Below, one piece after another: positions 16,598 through 26,793 of a stretch of DNA of 45,011 nt. This DNA comes from Mizugakiibacter sp. (lineage in GTDB: Bacteria; Pseudomonadota; Gammaproteobacteria; Xanthomonadales; Rhodanobacteraceae), in contig QILI01000019.1 in the NCBI GenBank assembly GCA_003233305.1, positions 1-45,011 of the forward strand, given 5' to 3'. The notes beneath the pieces were generated by a model, which had not been told where the DNA came from, did not search any database, and worked only from the letters and a program-made list of their open reading frames with translations. The position numbers were made by a program, and so were the translations under genes. Every line of letters begins with the position of its first letter. The stretch's first letter is position 1.

Positions 16598-18742
16598 TCA
16601 GCCCAGATCCGTAGGTGGCAGTCCCTGACGTTGGCGTATAGCCATATTCTTTAGAATGGCAACAAAATCCTTTGTATAGGCCTGCATGTTAAATAGTTCT
16701 GAATTCTCACGATTTTGTTGAAGCTGTTGCCGCAAGCTTTGAAGAGCATGCGGATCATTACCTAGTCCCGCAGCGGTGCGGATAAAAGAAGTGTCATCGA
16801 TAACGTTGAGGATACCCATTCCGAGTTGCTGATTGAGACTGCCGGCTACTCGTGAGGCAAAGTTGCGACCGGGACAGGTCAGTACGGGGCAACCCGCCCA
16901 GAGTGCATCTGAGGCGGTGGTATGGGCGTTGTAGGGGTGGCTGTCCAGAAACAGGCTAGCGTGCTGGAACAAACCCAGGTACTCAGCATGTGGGCGTTTC
17001 TGAGCAAACACCAAACGTGATGCTTCGATACCGTGAGTGGTGGCGTAGTGCCGCAAGCGGTTTTGTGCATCCAATCCGGGATCCAGCAGCCAGAGCACAC
17101 TGCCGGGGGTGGCCCGTAGTACGGCCAGCATCCGCTCGAAACTTGCTGGATTGATTTTGAAGCTGGCATTGAAACAGACGAAGACTGTGCCCTGCTTGGG
17201 CAGCCCCAGTGCGCTACGCGATGGTGGCGGAGTTATCGCGCGGCTCGGATCACTGGGCTGGTAACAGCGTGGCAGCCAGGCGATCGATTCGCTGTAGTGA
17301 GCACGTTCTTGCGCTGGCAACACGAAGTGATCCGCAATCAGGTAGTCGATCCAGGGCATGGATGACGTGCCGGGATAGGCCAGCCAGTTGACCTGGATGG
17401 GGGCGGGTCGTAAAGCCAGTACTTCCGGCCGCCCGCCCGCACACCAGCCATCGAGGTCGAGCAGGATTTCGATCTGATCGGCGTGGATGCGTTGCGCAAT
17501 AGTATGTGCCGGTAGGCCGTGAGTTGGCCGGAAGATGGATGCAGCGGCCTGCAGTCGGCGACGCAGCTCGCTGCCATCATCGGGACTGCTGGCATACAGT
17601 GCCAGTAATTCGATATCAGGATGGCTTCGCAAGGCTTCCAGCAAGGCCACGGTAAGAATCCCGGTAGCATGTTGATGAAAGCCGTTGGCAACCAAGCCGA
17701 TCCGTAAGGGAGCCTCCCGGACCCGCTGGGGATAGCTAAACCGCAACCGCTTGTGTTGTGAAGACCAAGTATTTTGGATATGAGCCGCACGAGTTGCTGC
17801 GCAATGGCGCAACAGGTCAGGGGAGACCTCCTCGGCCAGCAGAACGAAGGGCGAGATGCCGGCGCTGCTGCGTTGTACCGCCTGCTGCAGTCGCTCTGAG
17901 AGTGTAGCCAGATCATTCCAGGCGCAGCGTTGCCGTTCCACGAATACAAGTTGTCCAAGCGCCGCGCCATCCTCGGGGTTCAGCCCCAAGGCCTGTCGGT
18001 GTGCAGCAGCTGCCACATCGAGAAGCCCGAGTTCTTCGGCCATCAAACCCTGTTGGTAGGCAAATTGGGGATCGCTGGGGACCAGGCGAGCACCTTCAGC
18101 ATAGGCATCGAAAGCTTCGGCATGATGGTTCCGGGCTGCCAGAATATGTCCTAGTAGAAGCCAGCCCTGCGGGTGTGGATTGCGAGCCAGAGTCTGACGG
18201 GTGCGTTGCTCAGCAGCCTCGGGCTGACCTAGTGCCAGTTCGACGGCAGCCAGGTTGAGTTGGGCTCCGGGGTGATCAGGTGTCGCCTGCAGTGCAGCCC
18301 GATAGGCAGCACCTGCACCGGGCAGGTCGCCCATAGCATGTCGGGCATTGCCCAGGCCGTTCCAGGCTGCAGCTTGGGCCGGGGCGAGTCGCAATGCCTC
18401 GGTAAAGGTTTGGGCGGCTTTAGCGGCTTCGCCGCAGGCCAGTAGGGCACTCCCCAAGTTGCATTGGGCTTCGAAATTGGTTGGATCCAGGGCTATTGCA
18501 GTACTCAATGCGGAACGTGCGGGTTCGATGCGATCGGCCATCAGTAAAGCCAGGCCATGCAGGCGGGCGATTTCGGCGTTCTTTGGCCAGGCGGTTCGGA
18601 GTCGTGCTGCTTGCTGTTCCGCTTCGCTGACACGCTGCTGTACCAGCAGCTCTGCAATAGTCTGCAGGGCCCGGTTCAAGGCGCTGGAGGAAGCACTGTT
18701 CAAAGTATCAGGCCAAACCAGAAATGGCTTTGCCGCTGCCAA
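16598..18742 (-). CDS. TPR protein with GT41 (O-GlcNAc transferase/SPINDLY-like) catalytic domain
   Basis: A 714-residue protein: about seven tetratricopeptide repeats over residues 20-270, then a GT41 domain. Catalytic-domain landmarks are NGFHQHATGIL near 345, VFVCFNASFKINP with Lys529 at the UDP-contact position, and HTTASDALWAGCPVLTCPG from His607, followed by ASRVAGS. These align with the eukaryotic OGT motifs. It likely transfers a sugar to protein Ser/Thr; donor and targets are unknown. The TTG start at 18742 is uncertain: TTG 18703 would make a TTGA overlap with the GNAT stop. It closes the hemA-prfA-GNAT gene string, where many gammaproteobacteria have prmC. Confidence 0.88.
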   Translation of the reverse strand: MAAAKPFLVWPDTLNSASSSALNRALQTIAELLVQQRVSEAEQQAARLRTAWPKNAEIARLHGLALLMADRIEPARSALSTAIALDPTNFEAQCNLGSALLACGEAAKAAQTFTEALRLAPAQAAAWNGLGNARHAMGDLPGAGAAYRAALQATPDHPGAQLNLAAVELALGQPEAAEQRTRQTLARNPHPQGWLLLGHILAARNHHAEAFDAYAEGARLVPSDPQFAYQQGLMAEELGLLDVAAAAHRQALGLNPEDGAALGQLVFVERQRCAWNDLATLSERLQQAVQRSSAGISPFVLLAEEVSPDLLRHCAATRAAHIQNTWSSQHKRLRFSYPQRVREAPLRIGLVANGFHQHATGILTVALLEALRSHPDIELLALYASSPDDGSELRRRLQAAASIFRPTHGLPAHTIAQRIHADQIEILLDLDGWCAGGRPEVLALRPAPIQVNWLAYPGTSSMPWIDYLIADHFVLPAQERAHYSESIAWLPRCYQPSDPSRAITPPPSRSALGLPKQGTVFVCFNASFKINPASFERMLAVLRATPGSVLWLLDPGLDAQNRLRHYATTHGIEASRLVFAQKRPHAEYLGLFQHASLFLDSHPYNAHTTASDALWAGCPVLTCPGRNFASRVAGSLNQQLGMGILNVIDDTSFIRTAAGLGNDPHALQSLRQQLQQNRENSELFNMQAYTKDFVAILKNMAIRQRQGLPPTDLG

Positions 18743-19143
18743 CCGTGGCTCTGATAGAGCCGCTGAGCCGGGTAGTTATCGGGATCGGTTTCAAGCATCA
18801 GGCTGTGGGCGCCAGTACGACGCCCATGTTCCCGGGCCGCATTCAATAGGGTACTGGCGACTCCGTGGCGCCGGGCTTCAGGCTTAACAAACAGGTCATT
18901 GAGCAGCCATATTTTAGCCATATTGACCGAGCTCCAGAGAGGGTATAACTGGGTAAAGCCGAGCGCCTGCGAATCGCTATGGGCCAGCAGAATACAAGAA
19001 TCATCCGCATCCATGCGCTGGCTGAGAAAGGCTCGGACCCGCTGTAGATCGGGGGCTTGTCCGTAGAACTTTCGGTAGGCGTCGAACAGGGGCACCAGGG
19101 CATCGAGAGTGTCGTGGTTGGCACGAGTAATGGCAAGATTCAT
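18700..19143 (-). CDS. GNAT-family N-acetyltransferase
   Basis: A 147-residue single-domain acetyltransferase. Motif A reads [20 protein letters not shown], the acetyl-CoA pyrophosphate loop, preceded by WLLNDLFV; motif B is [13 protein letters not shown]. The compact N-terminal half ([24 protein letters not shown]) matches the type that acetylates small amines or protein N-termini, but substrate cannot be deduced. It starts in an ATGA overlap with prfA, and its end overlaps the GT41 gene, so it is probably cotranscribed with both. It could modify a release factor or ribosomal component, but this is speculation from position alone. Confidence 0.88.
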   Translation of the reverse strand: MNLAITRANHDTLDALVPLFDAYRKFYGQAPDLQRVRAFLSQRMDADDSCILLAHSDSQALGFTQLYPLWSSVNMAKIWLLNDLFVKPEARRHGVASTLLNAAREHGRRTGAHSLMLETDPDNYPAQRLYQSHGWQRQSHFWFGLIL

Positions 19144-20222
19144 ACAGAGTGGGCGAGTGCCTGGCGGCGTTCATGCAGGTCTTCACGGGCTAGGGCATCG
19201 AAGAGCTCGTCGAGATCACCCTGGAGAATCGTGTCCAATTGATGCAAGGTCAGGCTGATGCGGTGATCGGTGACCCGCCCCTGGGGAAAGTTGTAGGTAC
19301 GAATTCGTTGGCTGCGATCACCCGATCCCACCTGTAGTTTGCGGGTCTTGGCCTGTGCCGAGGTTTGCTCATGACGCGCCTGATCGAGTAGTCGCGATTT
19401 CAGTAGAGCCATTGCGCGGGCGCGATTCTTATGCTGACTGCGTTCGTCCTGACATTCGATCACGATGCCACTGGGCAGATGGGTGATACGGATGGCGGAA
19501 TCAGTTTTATTGACATGCTGGCCTCCGGCGCCGGAAGCCCGGAAGGTATCGATGCGCAGGTCGGTATCGCGTAATTCAACTTCCTCGACGGCATCGAGTT
19601 CGGGCAGGATGGCGACGGTAGCCGCTGAGGTATGGATGCGACCCTGAGATTCGGTTGCCGGCACCCGCTGTACACGGTGGGTGCCGGACTCGAATTTCAG
19701 GCGCTGGTAGGCCCCCTTGCCAGCAATACGGGCTACAACTTCCTTGAAACCACCATGTTCCCCCTCACTACTGGAGAGCAATTCGACCTTCCAACCGTGG
19801 CGTTCTGCATAGCGTGTGTACATACGTAGCAGATCGCCGGCAAACAGTGCGGCTTCGTCACCGCCGGTACCGGCCCGTACTTCCAGAAATAAGTTGGCTT
19901 CAATATGCGGTTCGGCAGGTAGCAAGGCGAGTTCAAGCTGGCTCTCAAGTTCTCCACGACGTTCGATCAAGCGTTGTCGATCCTCGTTAGCAATAGGTCC
20001 TAACTCCGGGTCATCAAGCAAACTGTTGACCTCTGCCAATTCCAGGTCCAAGGCACGGTATTCCGACCAGTTGCGGGCAATTGCTTGTAAGCGGGCGTGT
20101 TCGCGACTCAGTGATTGCCAACGATCGGTATCGACGAATGCATCGGGTTGGGCCAAAGTCCGATCCAGCTCCTCAAAGCGCTCGGCCAGTGCTTCGAGTC
20201 GGCTACGGATACCGGCAATCAT
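19140..20222 (-). CDS. prfA: Peptide chain release factor RF1
   Basis: RF1 reads UAA and UAG stop codons and triggers peptide release. The 360-residue protein has the stop-codon-reading PAT motif at 188-190, which separates RF1 from RF2 (SPF), and the catalytic GGQ at 233-235 in [16 protein letters not shown]. Full domain set and length match E. coli. Its start overlaps the hemA stop by 4 bases, the classical hemA-prfA order. prmC, which methylates the GGQ glutamine and usually follows, is not in this window; a GNAT gene follows instead. Confidence 0.97.
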   Translation of the reverse strand: MIAGIRSRLEALAERFEELDRTLAQPDAFVDTDRWQSLSREHARLQAIARNWSEYRALDLELAEVNSLLDDPELGPIANEDRQRLIERRGELESQLELALLPAEPHIEANLFLEVRAGTGGDEAALFAGDLLRMYTRYAERHGWKVELLSSSEGEHGGFKEVVARIAGKGAYQRLKFESGTHRVQRVPATESQGRIHTSAATVAILPELDAVEEVELRDTDLRIDTFRASGAGGQHVNKTDSAIRITHLPSGIVIECQDERSQHKNRARAMALLKSRLLDQARHEQTSAQAKTRKLQVGSGDRSQRIRTYNFPQGRVTDHRISLTLHQLDTILQGDLDELFDALAREDLHERRQALAHSV

Positions 20223-21490
20223 TTTGGAAGCTCGTCACTGGCAGGGCAGCCGTACAGGTGGGCGGCGGCATGCAATAGATCCACATCCCCGGCTTCGGCT
20301 GCACGACGTAGTCCGGCGCTAGGAGTATGCATGAGTTTGTTAGTGAGCGTGTTGGCAAGATAACGTAGTACCTCGTCAGGATTTTTCCCAGCCTTCAGCA
20401 TGGATTGAGCCTTGCCCAGGACCTCGTCACGCTGCCGTTCGGCACTGGCCCGCAGGGCGCGTACCGGATTGTGGGCATCCAAGGCCCGCAGCCACGATTG
20501 AAATCGGCCTACCTGCAGTTCGATAATGACTTCGGCATCACGGGCGGAAGCCTCCCGCGAGCGCATATTCTCATCGATGACCTGCTGCAGGGCGTCTATA
20601 TCGTAGAGAAACACATCATTTAGATCTGCAACCTTGGCGTCGATATCGCGTGGTACGGCCAAGTCCAGCAAGAATATCGGCCGGTGTCGGCGTTGGCTCA
20701 GAGCTTCGGCCACCATATCGGAGTGGATCACCGGATTGCGGCTCGCTGTACAGGCGATCACGATATCGGCTTCGGCCAGGTGTTGCTGAATCTCGCTAAG
20801 TGCAATGGCATAGCCACCGATACGTTGGGCCAGTGTGTGGGCATTTTCCAGAGTTCGGTTGGCTACGATAATGCGCTTTACCTTACGTTCGAGCAGGTGT
20901 CGCGCCGCCAGTTCGATGGTCTCTCCGGCACCCACCAGCAATACGGTGGCCTGTTCCAGCTTGATAAACATGCGTTCAGCGAGGCGTACGGCGGTATAGG
21001 CTACCGAGACCGGGTTAGCGCCGATACGGGTATCGGTGCGAACTCGCTTGGCTACCGCGAAGGTATTCTGCAGAAGGCGGTCCATAGGAGTTTTTAGGGT
21101 TCCTGCAGCCTTGGCAATACGGTAGGCATCCTTGATTTGTCCGAGGATCTGCGGCTCGCCAATAACCATGGATTCCAGGCCGGTAGCCACACGGAACAAA
21201 TGTCGCACTGCATCCAAACCGCGATAGCTGATCAGAAATTCGTCCAGCTTGCCACGATGGAGGCAATGATGTTCATGCAGCCACTCAGCGGGTACCAGTT
21301 CAGCCTCCGGGGTTACCCGACAATACAGCTCGGTACGGTTGCAGGTGGAGAGGATCAGAGCCTCCTCCACCCCGGGTGCATCAGCGAGGCTGTACAGCGC
21401 CTGTCCCAGCTCATCGCTGTTGAACGCAACTTTTTCGCGTAGCGCAACAGGAGCGGTAAGGTGGTTGAGTCCGTAAGCGATCAAGGTCAT
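20219..21490 (-). CDS. hemA: Glutamyl-tRNA reductase
   Basis: HemA reduces glutamyl-tRNA to glutamate-1-semialdehyde, the first committed step of C5-pathway haem synthesis. The 423-residue protein shows [17 protein letters not shown] at the N-terminus, the catalytic Cys50 in [11 protein letters not shown], the NADPH-binding [16 protein letters not shown], and a C-terminal dimerisation helix. It is slightly longer than E. coli HemA but complete. It is divergent from the TPR lipoprotein gene across only 69 bases, which must contain both promoters. Confidence 0.96.
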   Translation of the reverse strand: MTLIAYGLNHLTAPVALREKVAFNSDELGQALYSLADAPGVEEALILSTCNRTELYCRVTPEAELVPAEWLHEHHCLHRGKLDEFLISYRGLDAVRHLFRVATGLESMVIGEPQILGQIKDAYRIAKAAGTLKTPMDRLLQNTFAVAKRVRTDTRIGANPVSVAYTAVRLAERMFIKLEQATVLLVGAGETIELAARHLLERKVKRIIVANRTLENAHTLAQRIGGYAIALSEIQQHLAEADIVIACTASRNPVIHSDMVAEALSQRRHRPIFLLDLAVPRDIDAKVADLNDVFLYDIDALQQVIDENMRSREASARDAEVIIELQVGRFQSWLRALDAHNPVRALRASAERQRDEVLGKAQSMLKAGKNPDEVLRYLANTLTNKLMHTPSAGLRRAAEAGDVDLLHAAAHLYGCPASDELPK

Positions 21491-21559
21491 GGGCGGCGAC
21501 AGGTCAGAAATCGGATAAACTTTACATACCGGTAGGCTGGAATAGGTGATCCGATCCTG

Positions 21560-23347
21560 ATGAACGTACGGATTCAGCGGGAGAAAATTGTACAGAGTGC
21601 AGCACGCAAGTTTAAGCGTATGCAGTCCATGGCGTTTCGATCTTGCGCGGTGCTTGCTCTCGTGTTGGTGATGGGTGGGTGTGCTGCAGTGCCCTCCTAT
21701 CCTAGCGCCAAGACGGGATCAACGCATGTTCGCCAGCCGCTTGCCACGATGCCGGCACCGGCTACCCCTGTAGCCCAGACCATGGCTGAGTTGCTGCAAG
21801 GAGATTTTGCCCTCCGCCAAAATCGTCTCCAGGAGGCGGCTTCCGCCTATGCTCGGGCGATGCATTCTTCATCTGATCCACGGATAGCGGCACGGACGGC
21901 TGCCTTAGCAATCGGTATGGGTAATGTCGCTTTGGCTCATGCGGCCCTGGCGCGTTGGCAGACCCTGGGTGCCAGCCCGGCGGAGCTGGCCGGTGCCAGG
22001 GCGCGGCTGGCCTTGCAGCAAGGGCAGAAAATGGCTGCGGTAAGTGCCTTGCGTGAATTGCGCGGGCAAGGTAGCGATAGTGAATGGGCAGCGGTTTTTC
22101 GGGTGCTCGCTTCGGCTCGTGATCGGGCTCTGGCAGGGGTAGTGCTGGAAGCGTTGGCCACACCGGAGCAATTGCCACGAGATCGCAGCGGGATCTGGCT
22201 AGCCACCAGCCAGCTTGCCGAGCGATTGGGTCGATATGGTTTCGCCCGGCAACTGGCCCATGCGGAGATCGTCCGCTTTGGGGATGCACGGGGTTATCTG
22301 TGGCGTGCCATGCTGGCTCGTCGCAACGGCAATCCAGAACAGGCTGACAAGCTGTTTCGGAAAGGCCTGACCCGTCACCCAAAGAATATCCCTTTGCGTT
22401 TGGCTTATGCTGGTACATTGGCCAAACGCGGTGATTTTAGTGCGGCTTTGCGCTGGCTACGGCATGGGCCACAAAATGCCCGGACCTTTCGCTGGCGTGC
22501 TGCTTATGCCGCCAAACTGAACGATTCCGCCAGCTTGGCTCGCATCTATGCTGAACTGGCCCGGACTCCGGCTGCCTTACGGAGTCAAAGTCTGTTCCTG
22601 TTGGGACAGTTAGCTGAAGCACTCAAGCACCCCGCTGCTGCGTTGCGCTGGTATGCCCAAGTACCCCGTAGCAGTCCGCAGGCTTTTCTTGCCGGTGTCC
22701 GCCGGACGGTACTCCTGGATCAGGACGGTCGCCATCAGAAAGCGATGCAGTTGGCTATTGAGCTGACCCGAGAACATGCCAAAAACCCGGACAATCTCCG
22801 TCGTGGCCTGGTTTTACAGGCTGAGCTGGCAATGCGCGCCCACGATTATGCTGCCGCCATTACGGCTTATCAGCGGGCTTTGTTGCTGAAACCTGACGAT
22901 ATCAAGCTGCTGTATGCGCAGGGTGTTGCCGAAGCCGAGGCGGGGAATGTCGATGCGGCCGTGCTTGCCTTGCGTCGGGTATTACAGTTGAAGCCTGATG
23001 ATATGAATGCTATCAACGCCTTGGGTTATACCCTTGCCGATGCCGGGCGCGACCTTCCGGAAGCAGAAAAACTGCTAAGTAAGGCCTTGGCGGCACAACC
23101 CAAAAGTGCCGCGGTCAATGATTCCTGGGGCTGGTTACAGTTCCGGCTTGGCCATCTCCAGACGGCGGAATCGGCTTTGCGCAAGGCTTGGAAACTCAGC
23201 CGGAATGCTGATATTGGTGCGCATTTGGCTATCGTGTTGTGGAAGCGTGGGGCAATCACCGAAGCCCGCAAGGTATTGCGACAGGCCCGACATATTGACC
23301 CCCACAATCGTTCGGTGGACGCAGCATGGGCACAGATCGGCAAATGA
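21560..23347 (+). CDS. TPR-repeat lipoprotein
   Basis: A 595-residue protein with a lipoprotein signal ending at the lipobox VMGGC (Cys41), followed by about eleven tetratricopeptide-like repeats; the last ones (ALLLKPDDIKLLYAQGVAEAE, then LQLKPDDMNAINALGYTLAD) are the clearest. The ATG at 21560 has AGGTGAT upstream; a start at 21620 would give a more usual signal length (lipid Cys at residue 21). TPR lipoproteins at this place, between hemA and lolB, are conserved in many gammaproteobacteria and probably act as periplasmic scaffolds. Residue +2 is Ala, favouring outer-membrane sorting by the Lol system, whose last component is encoded next. Confidence 0.88.
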   Translation: MNVRIQREKIVQSAARKFKRMQSMAFRSCAVLALVLVMGGCAAVPSYPSAKTGSTHVRQPLATMPAPATPVAQTMAELLQGDFALRQNRLQEAASAYARAMHSSSDPRIAARTAALAIGMGNVALAHAALARWQTLGASPAELAGARARLALQQGQKMAAVSALRELRGQGSDSEWAAVFRVLASARDRALAGVVLEALATPEQLPRDRSGIWLATSQLAERLGRYGFARQLAHAEIVRFGDARGYLWRAMLARRNGNPEQADKLFRKGLTRHPKNIPLRLAYAGTLAKRGDFSAALRWLRHGPQNARTFRWRAAYAAKLNDSASLARIYAELARTPAALRSQSLFLLGQLAEALKHPAAALRWYAQVPRSSPQAFLAGVRRTVLLDQDGRHQKAMQLAIELTREHAKNPDNLRRGLVLQAELAMRAHDYAAAITAYQRALLLKPDDIKLLYAQGVAEAEAGNVDAAVLALRRVLQLKPDDMNAINALGYTLADAGRDLPEAEKLLSKALAAQPKSAAVNDSWGWLQFRLGHLQTAESALRKAWKLSRNADIGAHLAIVLWKRGAITEARKVLRQARHIDPHNRSVDAAWAQIGK

Positions 23348-23988
23348 GATATTCGCATGCATTGCTGTTGCTGGGGCTTGTCGTTATCGGCCTGAGCGCC
23401 TGTGCTCCGCTGCCGGTACGTCCTGGTACGGCGTTACAACGTGCCGCCCAAGCTCACCGGGCACAGGTTCTCGACAGGATTCAGTCATGGAGTCTGAGTG
23501 GACGCATCGGAGTTTCCAATGGCCACCAAGGTGGCAGTGGTGGTTTTACCTGGACTAATCATCCAGGTGGGTTCCGGTTTGTTATGCGGGCACCGATAAC
23601 TGGCCGCAGCTTTAGTCTCGATGCCGTACCAGGGCAAATGGCCTGTCTGGCCGGATTACATCCGCAACCGGTTTGTGGGCCCGATGCAGAGGCCCTGCTC
23701 AATGACACCCTGGGCTGGAGAATACCGATTGCCGAGCTACGCGTATGGGTCATGGGTCTGGTTGCGGTGGGATCACCGGCCAAGCTCGGCTTTACGCCCA
23801 ATGGTCGGCTTGCCAGTCTGCATCAGGATGGCTGGCAGGTCGGTTACAGCGACTGGGATACCAATACCCAACCGGTGTCGATGCCGCGCCGGATCATAGC
23901 ACGCAAACCACCGTTTTCAGTGCGCTTATATGTGGAGCAGTGGCATCTCGGCCGAGTGGCCCATAGTTCGGTAAAGTCCGGTGGGTGA
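23344..23988 (+). CDS. lolB: Outer-membrane lipoprotein insertion protein LolB
   Basis: LolB accepts lipoproteins from LolA and places them in the outer membrane. The 214-residue precursor has signal peptide and lipobox GLSAC with Cys20, then the family's WSLSGRIGVSNGHQGGSGGFTW segment and YVEQWHLG-type end. ATG 23344 overlaps the upstream stop as ATGA; a longer reading is possible but would begin inside the TPR gene. Its coupling to the TPR lipoprotein gene fits a shared lipoprotein theme, and position before ispE is typical. Confidence 0.93.
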   Translation: MRYSHALLLLGLVVIGLSACAPLPVRPGTALQRAAQAHRAQVLDRIQSWSLSGRIGVSNGHQGGSGGFTWTNHPGGFRFVMRAPITGRSFSLDAVPGQMACLAGLHPQPVCGPDAEALLNDTLGWRIPIAELRVWVMGLVAVGSPAKLGFTPNGRLASLHQDGWQVGYSDWDTNTQPVSMPRRIIARKPPFSVRLYVEQWHLGRVAHSSVKSGG

Positions 23989-24890
23989 TGGGTAAATTTG
24001 ACTCCAGAATTGTGGCTGAACCGGGTTGGGTAGCCTGGCCCGCACCGGCCAAGCTCAACCTGAACCTGTATATCGTCGGTCGCCGTGAGGATGGCTATCA
24101 TTTGCTGCAAAGTGTTTTTCGCATACTGGAGTGGGGCGATACGGTTTGGTTGCGGGTTCGTAATGACGATCGTGTCGTCCGTCATGCCGGTGCCGAGGGG
24201 GTGTCTGAGGAGGTCGATCTGGCGGTTCGCGCAGCGCGATTGTTGCAAACGCATTGTGCAGTCGGGATCGGCACCGATCTAGCCATAGATAAGAAAATCC
24301 CTCTGGGTGGGGGGCTCGGAGGAGGCAGCTCGGATGCTGCAAGCGTACTGGTTGGCCTCAATCTACTGTGGGATTGCAGACTGGATGTGGAGACCCTGGC
24401 GAGCTTGGCACTGCGATTGGGCGCAGACGTGCCGGTATTTGTCCATGGGCGCAATAGCATCGTTGAAGGGATCGGTGAACGGCTCACTCCAGTACCCTTA
24501 CCTTGCCTCTGGTATGTATTGCTCGATGCGGGTATTTCGGTCGCTACCGGAGCATTATTTCAAACGCCTGAATTGACACGCAATGCGCCAGCAAGGAAAC
24601 TACCCGGCTTGCTTTCCGGGACAGCGATGGATAATGCTTTCGAACCCGTGGTTCGGGCGCGCTATCCTGAATTGTGTGCGGCACTCGATTGGGCTGGAAA
24701 ATTTGGACGCGCCCGGCTCAGTGGTACGGGTGCAACCGTTTTTCTGGAACTGGAATCCGAGGCAACGGCCCGAGCTGTGGCGGCACAATGCCCGCTGACA
24801 TTGAAGGCCCGAGTAGTGCATGGTACGGATCATTCATCACTGCTTGATGCCATGGAACAATTTTCGTTGGGGCGTAGCCAAGTTGGTTAA
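23985..24890 (+). CDS. ispE: 4-diphosphocytidyl-2-C-methyl-D-erythritol kinase
   Basis: IspE phosphorylates CDP-ME in the MEP isoprenoid pathway; dxs of the same pathway is also in the window. The 301-residue GHMP kinase has the substrate motif [21 protein letters not shown], the ATP motif [14 protein letters not shown], and LGADVPVF with the catalytic Asp. It begins within a 4-base overlap with lolB (a second ATG follows at 23988). The C-terminus is unusual: the last eight codons and stop lie inside the downstream tRNA-Gln gene, so residues LGRSQVG come from the tRNA 5' half. Confidence 0.95.
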   Translation: MMGKFDSRIVAEPGWVAWPAPAKLNLNLYIVGRREDGYHLLQSVFRILEWGDTVWLRVRNDDRVVRHAGAEGVSEEVDLAVRAARLLQTHCAVGIGTDLAIDKKIPLGGGLGGGSSDAASVLVGLNLLWDCRLDVETLASLALRLGADVPVFVHGRNSIVEGIGERLTPVPLPCLWYVLLDAGISVATGALFQTPELTRNAPARKLPGLLSGTAMDNAFEPVVRARYPELCAALDWAGKFGRARLSGTGATVFLELESEATARAVAAQCPLTLKARVVHGTDHSSLLDAMEQFSLGRSQVG

Positions 24891-24944
24891 GGCACCGGAT
24901 TTTGATTCCGGCATGCGCAGGTTCGAATCCTGCCGCCCCAGCCA
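24868..24944 (+). tRNA. tRNA-Gln (TTG anticodon)
   Basis: A 77-base tRNA with acceptor stem TGGGGCG/CGCCCCA, discriminator G and encoded CCA. The anticodon stem CCGGA/TCCGG has anticodon TTG at 24902-24904. The weak U1-A72 pair is the usual tRNA-Gln identity feature. Its first 23 bases overlap the end of ispE. The intervening prs start lies only 36 bases downstream, so the tRNA must be cut from the operon transcript or have a promoter in ispE. Confidence 0.95.
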
Positions 24945-24979
24945 TTGATTCAACCGATTTTATTGACCAAGGCCAAGGC

Positions 24980-25942
<963 letters not shown>

Positions 25943-25956
25943 GCTGCAGCAAATTG

Positions 25957-26074
25957 GCCTGCACGGAATAGGTGCAGGCAGTCCGTGTCGGGGTTGATCC
26001 CGATCATTCGAGCCCTTGCTGGTCGCGGTGGGGCACCGCTGTCAATGACAGCTTCTTCTGCAAGGTAGAACAAC
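25957..26074 (+). promoter_or_regulatory. Structured prs-rplY spacer, possible L25 leader
   Basis: The 132-base spacer folds into consecutive perfect hairpins: GCCTGCAC/GTGCAGGC (25957-25979), TCGGGG/TCCCGA with a TTGA loop (25988-26003), GCGGTG/CACCGC (26025-26039) and GCTGTC/GACAGC (26038-26052). The last two share two bases and so cannot both form. AAGGTAG then precedes the rplY ATG. No T tract follows, so these are not ordinary terminators. L25 of E. coli is known to repress its own mRNA, which makes a leader plausible. Confidence 0.4.
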
Positions 26075-26737
26075 ATGACTGTTAATCACGAAATCAAGGC
26101 CGCAGGTCGCCAGGACACGGGGAGAGGTGCGAGCCGCCGCCTGCGTCGTGCGAACAAGGTCCCGGCTATCATTTATGGTGGCAGTGCCGTACCGGAAAAT
26201 ATCCAGCTCGATCATAATGACGTATTGTTGGCGGCACGTAGTGAGTGGTTCTTCTCAGCGATTCTTGATCTTTCAGTCGATGGCAAGAAGCAGAAGGTTT
26301 TGCTGCGTGATTACCAAAAACACCCTGTAAAACAACAGATGTTGCATCTCGATTTTCTGCGTATTGACGAAAATCGAATCCTGCGAGTCCAGGTTCCGTT
26401 GCATTTTGTGAACGAGGAACAAGCGCCTGCCTCGAAGCTTTCGGGGGTGCTGGTGAACCATGAGATGGCCGAGCTTGAGATTACTTGTCGGCCCTCACAT
26501 CTGCCTGAGTTCATTGCGGTGGATCTGTCCAGTCTTGATAAGGGCGATGTTATCCACCTCTCTGATCTGGTATTACCGGAAGGGGTCGAAATCCCTGAAC
26601 TCAATCTGGGTAAGGAACACGACCACACCGTTGTTGCGGCCAAGGAGGCCCGGGTGCAGGTTGAAGAAGAGACTGCCTCGAGTGAGGAAGCAGCCGCCGC
26701 CGAAGACGCTGCTGGCGAAGAGCCCAAGGAAGACTGA
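26075..26737 (+). CDS. rplY: Large-subunit ribosomal protein L25/general stress protein Ctc
   Basis: L25 binds 5S rRNA in the 50S subunit. This is the long (CTC/TL5) form: residues 1-95 are the 5S-binding domain (GRGASRRLRRANKVPAIIYGG, DFLRIDENRILRVQVPL), 96-185 the extra beta domain (PEGVEIPELNLG), then an acidic Glu/Ala tail ending EEPKED. Enteric L25 has only the first domain. Length is 220 residues. It follows prs and precedes pth, a common ordering for the long form. Confidence 0.96.
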   Translation: MTVNHEIKAAGRQDTGRGASRRLRRANKVPAIIYGGSAVPENIQLDHNDVLLAARSEWFFSAILDLSVDGKKQKVLLRDYQKHPVKQQMLHLDFLRIDENRILRVQVPLHFVNEEQAPASKLSGVLVNHEMAELEITCRPSHLPEFIAVDLSSLDKGDVIHLSDLVLPEGVEIPELNLGKEHDHTVVAAKEARVQVEEETASSEEAAAAEDAAGEEPKED

Positions 26738-26793
26738 GCCCTATTTCTGGCCGCCCGAAGCAAACCGGTGCGGCCCGATTGGATCTTCTGCGC

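Noticed and set aside
25957-25979. Hairpin after prs as intrinsic terminator
   Set aside because: There is no T tract after the stem, and the spacer shows further hairpins more consistent with an rplY leader.
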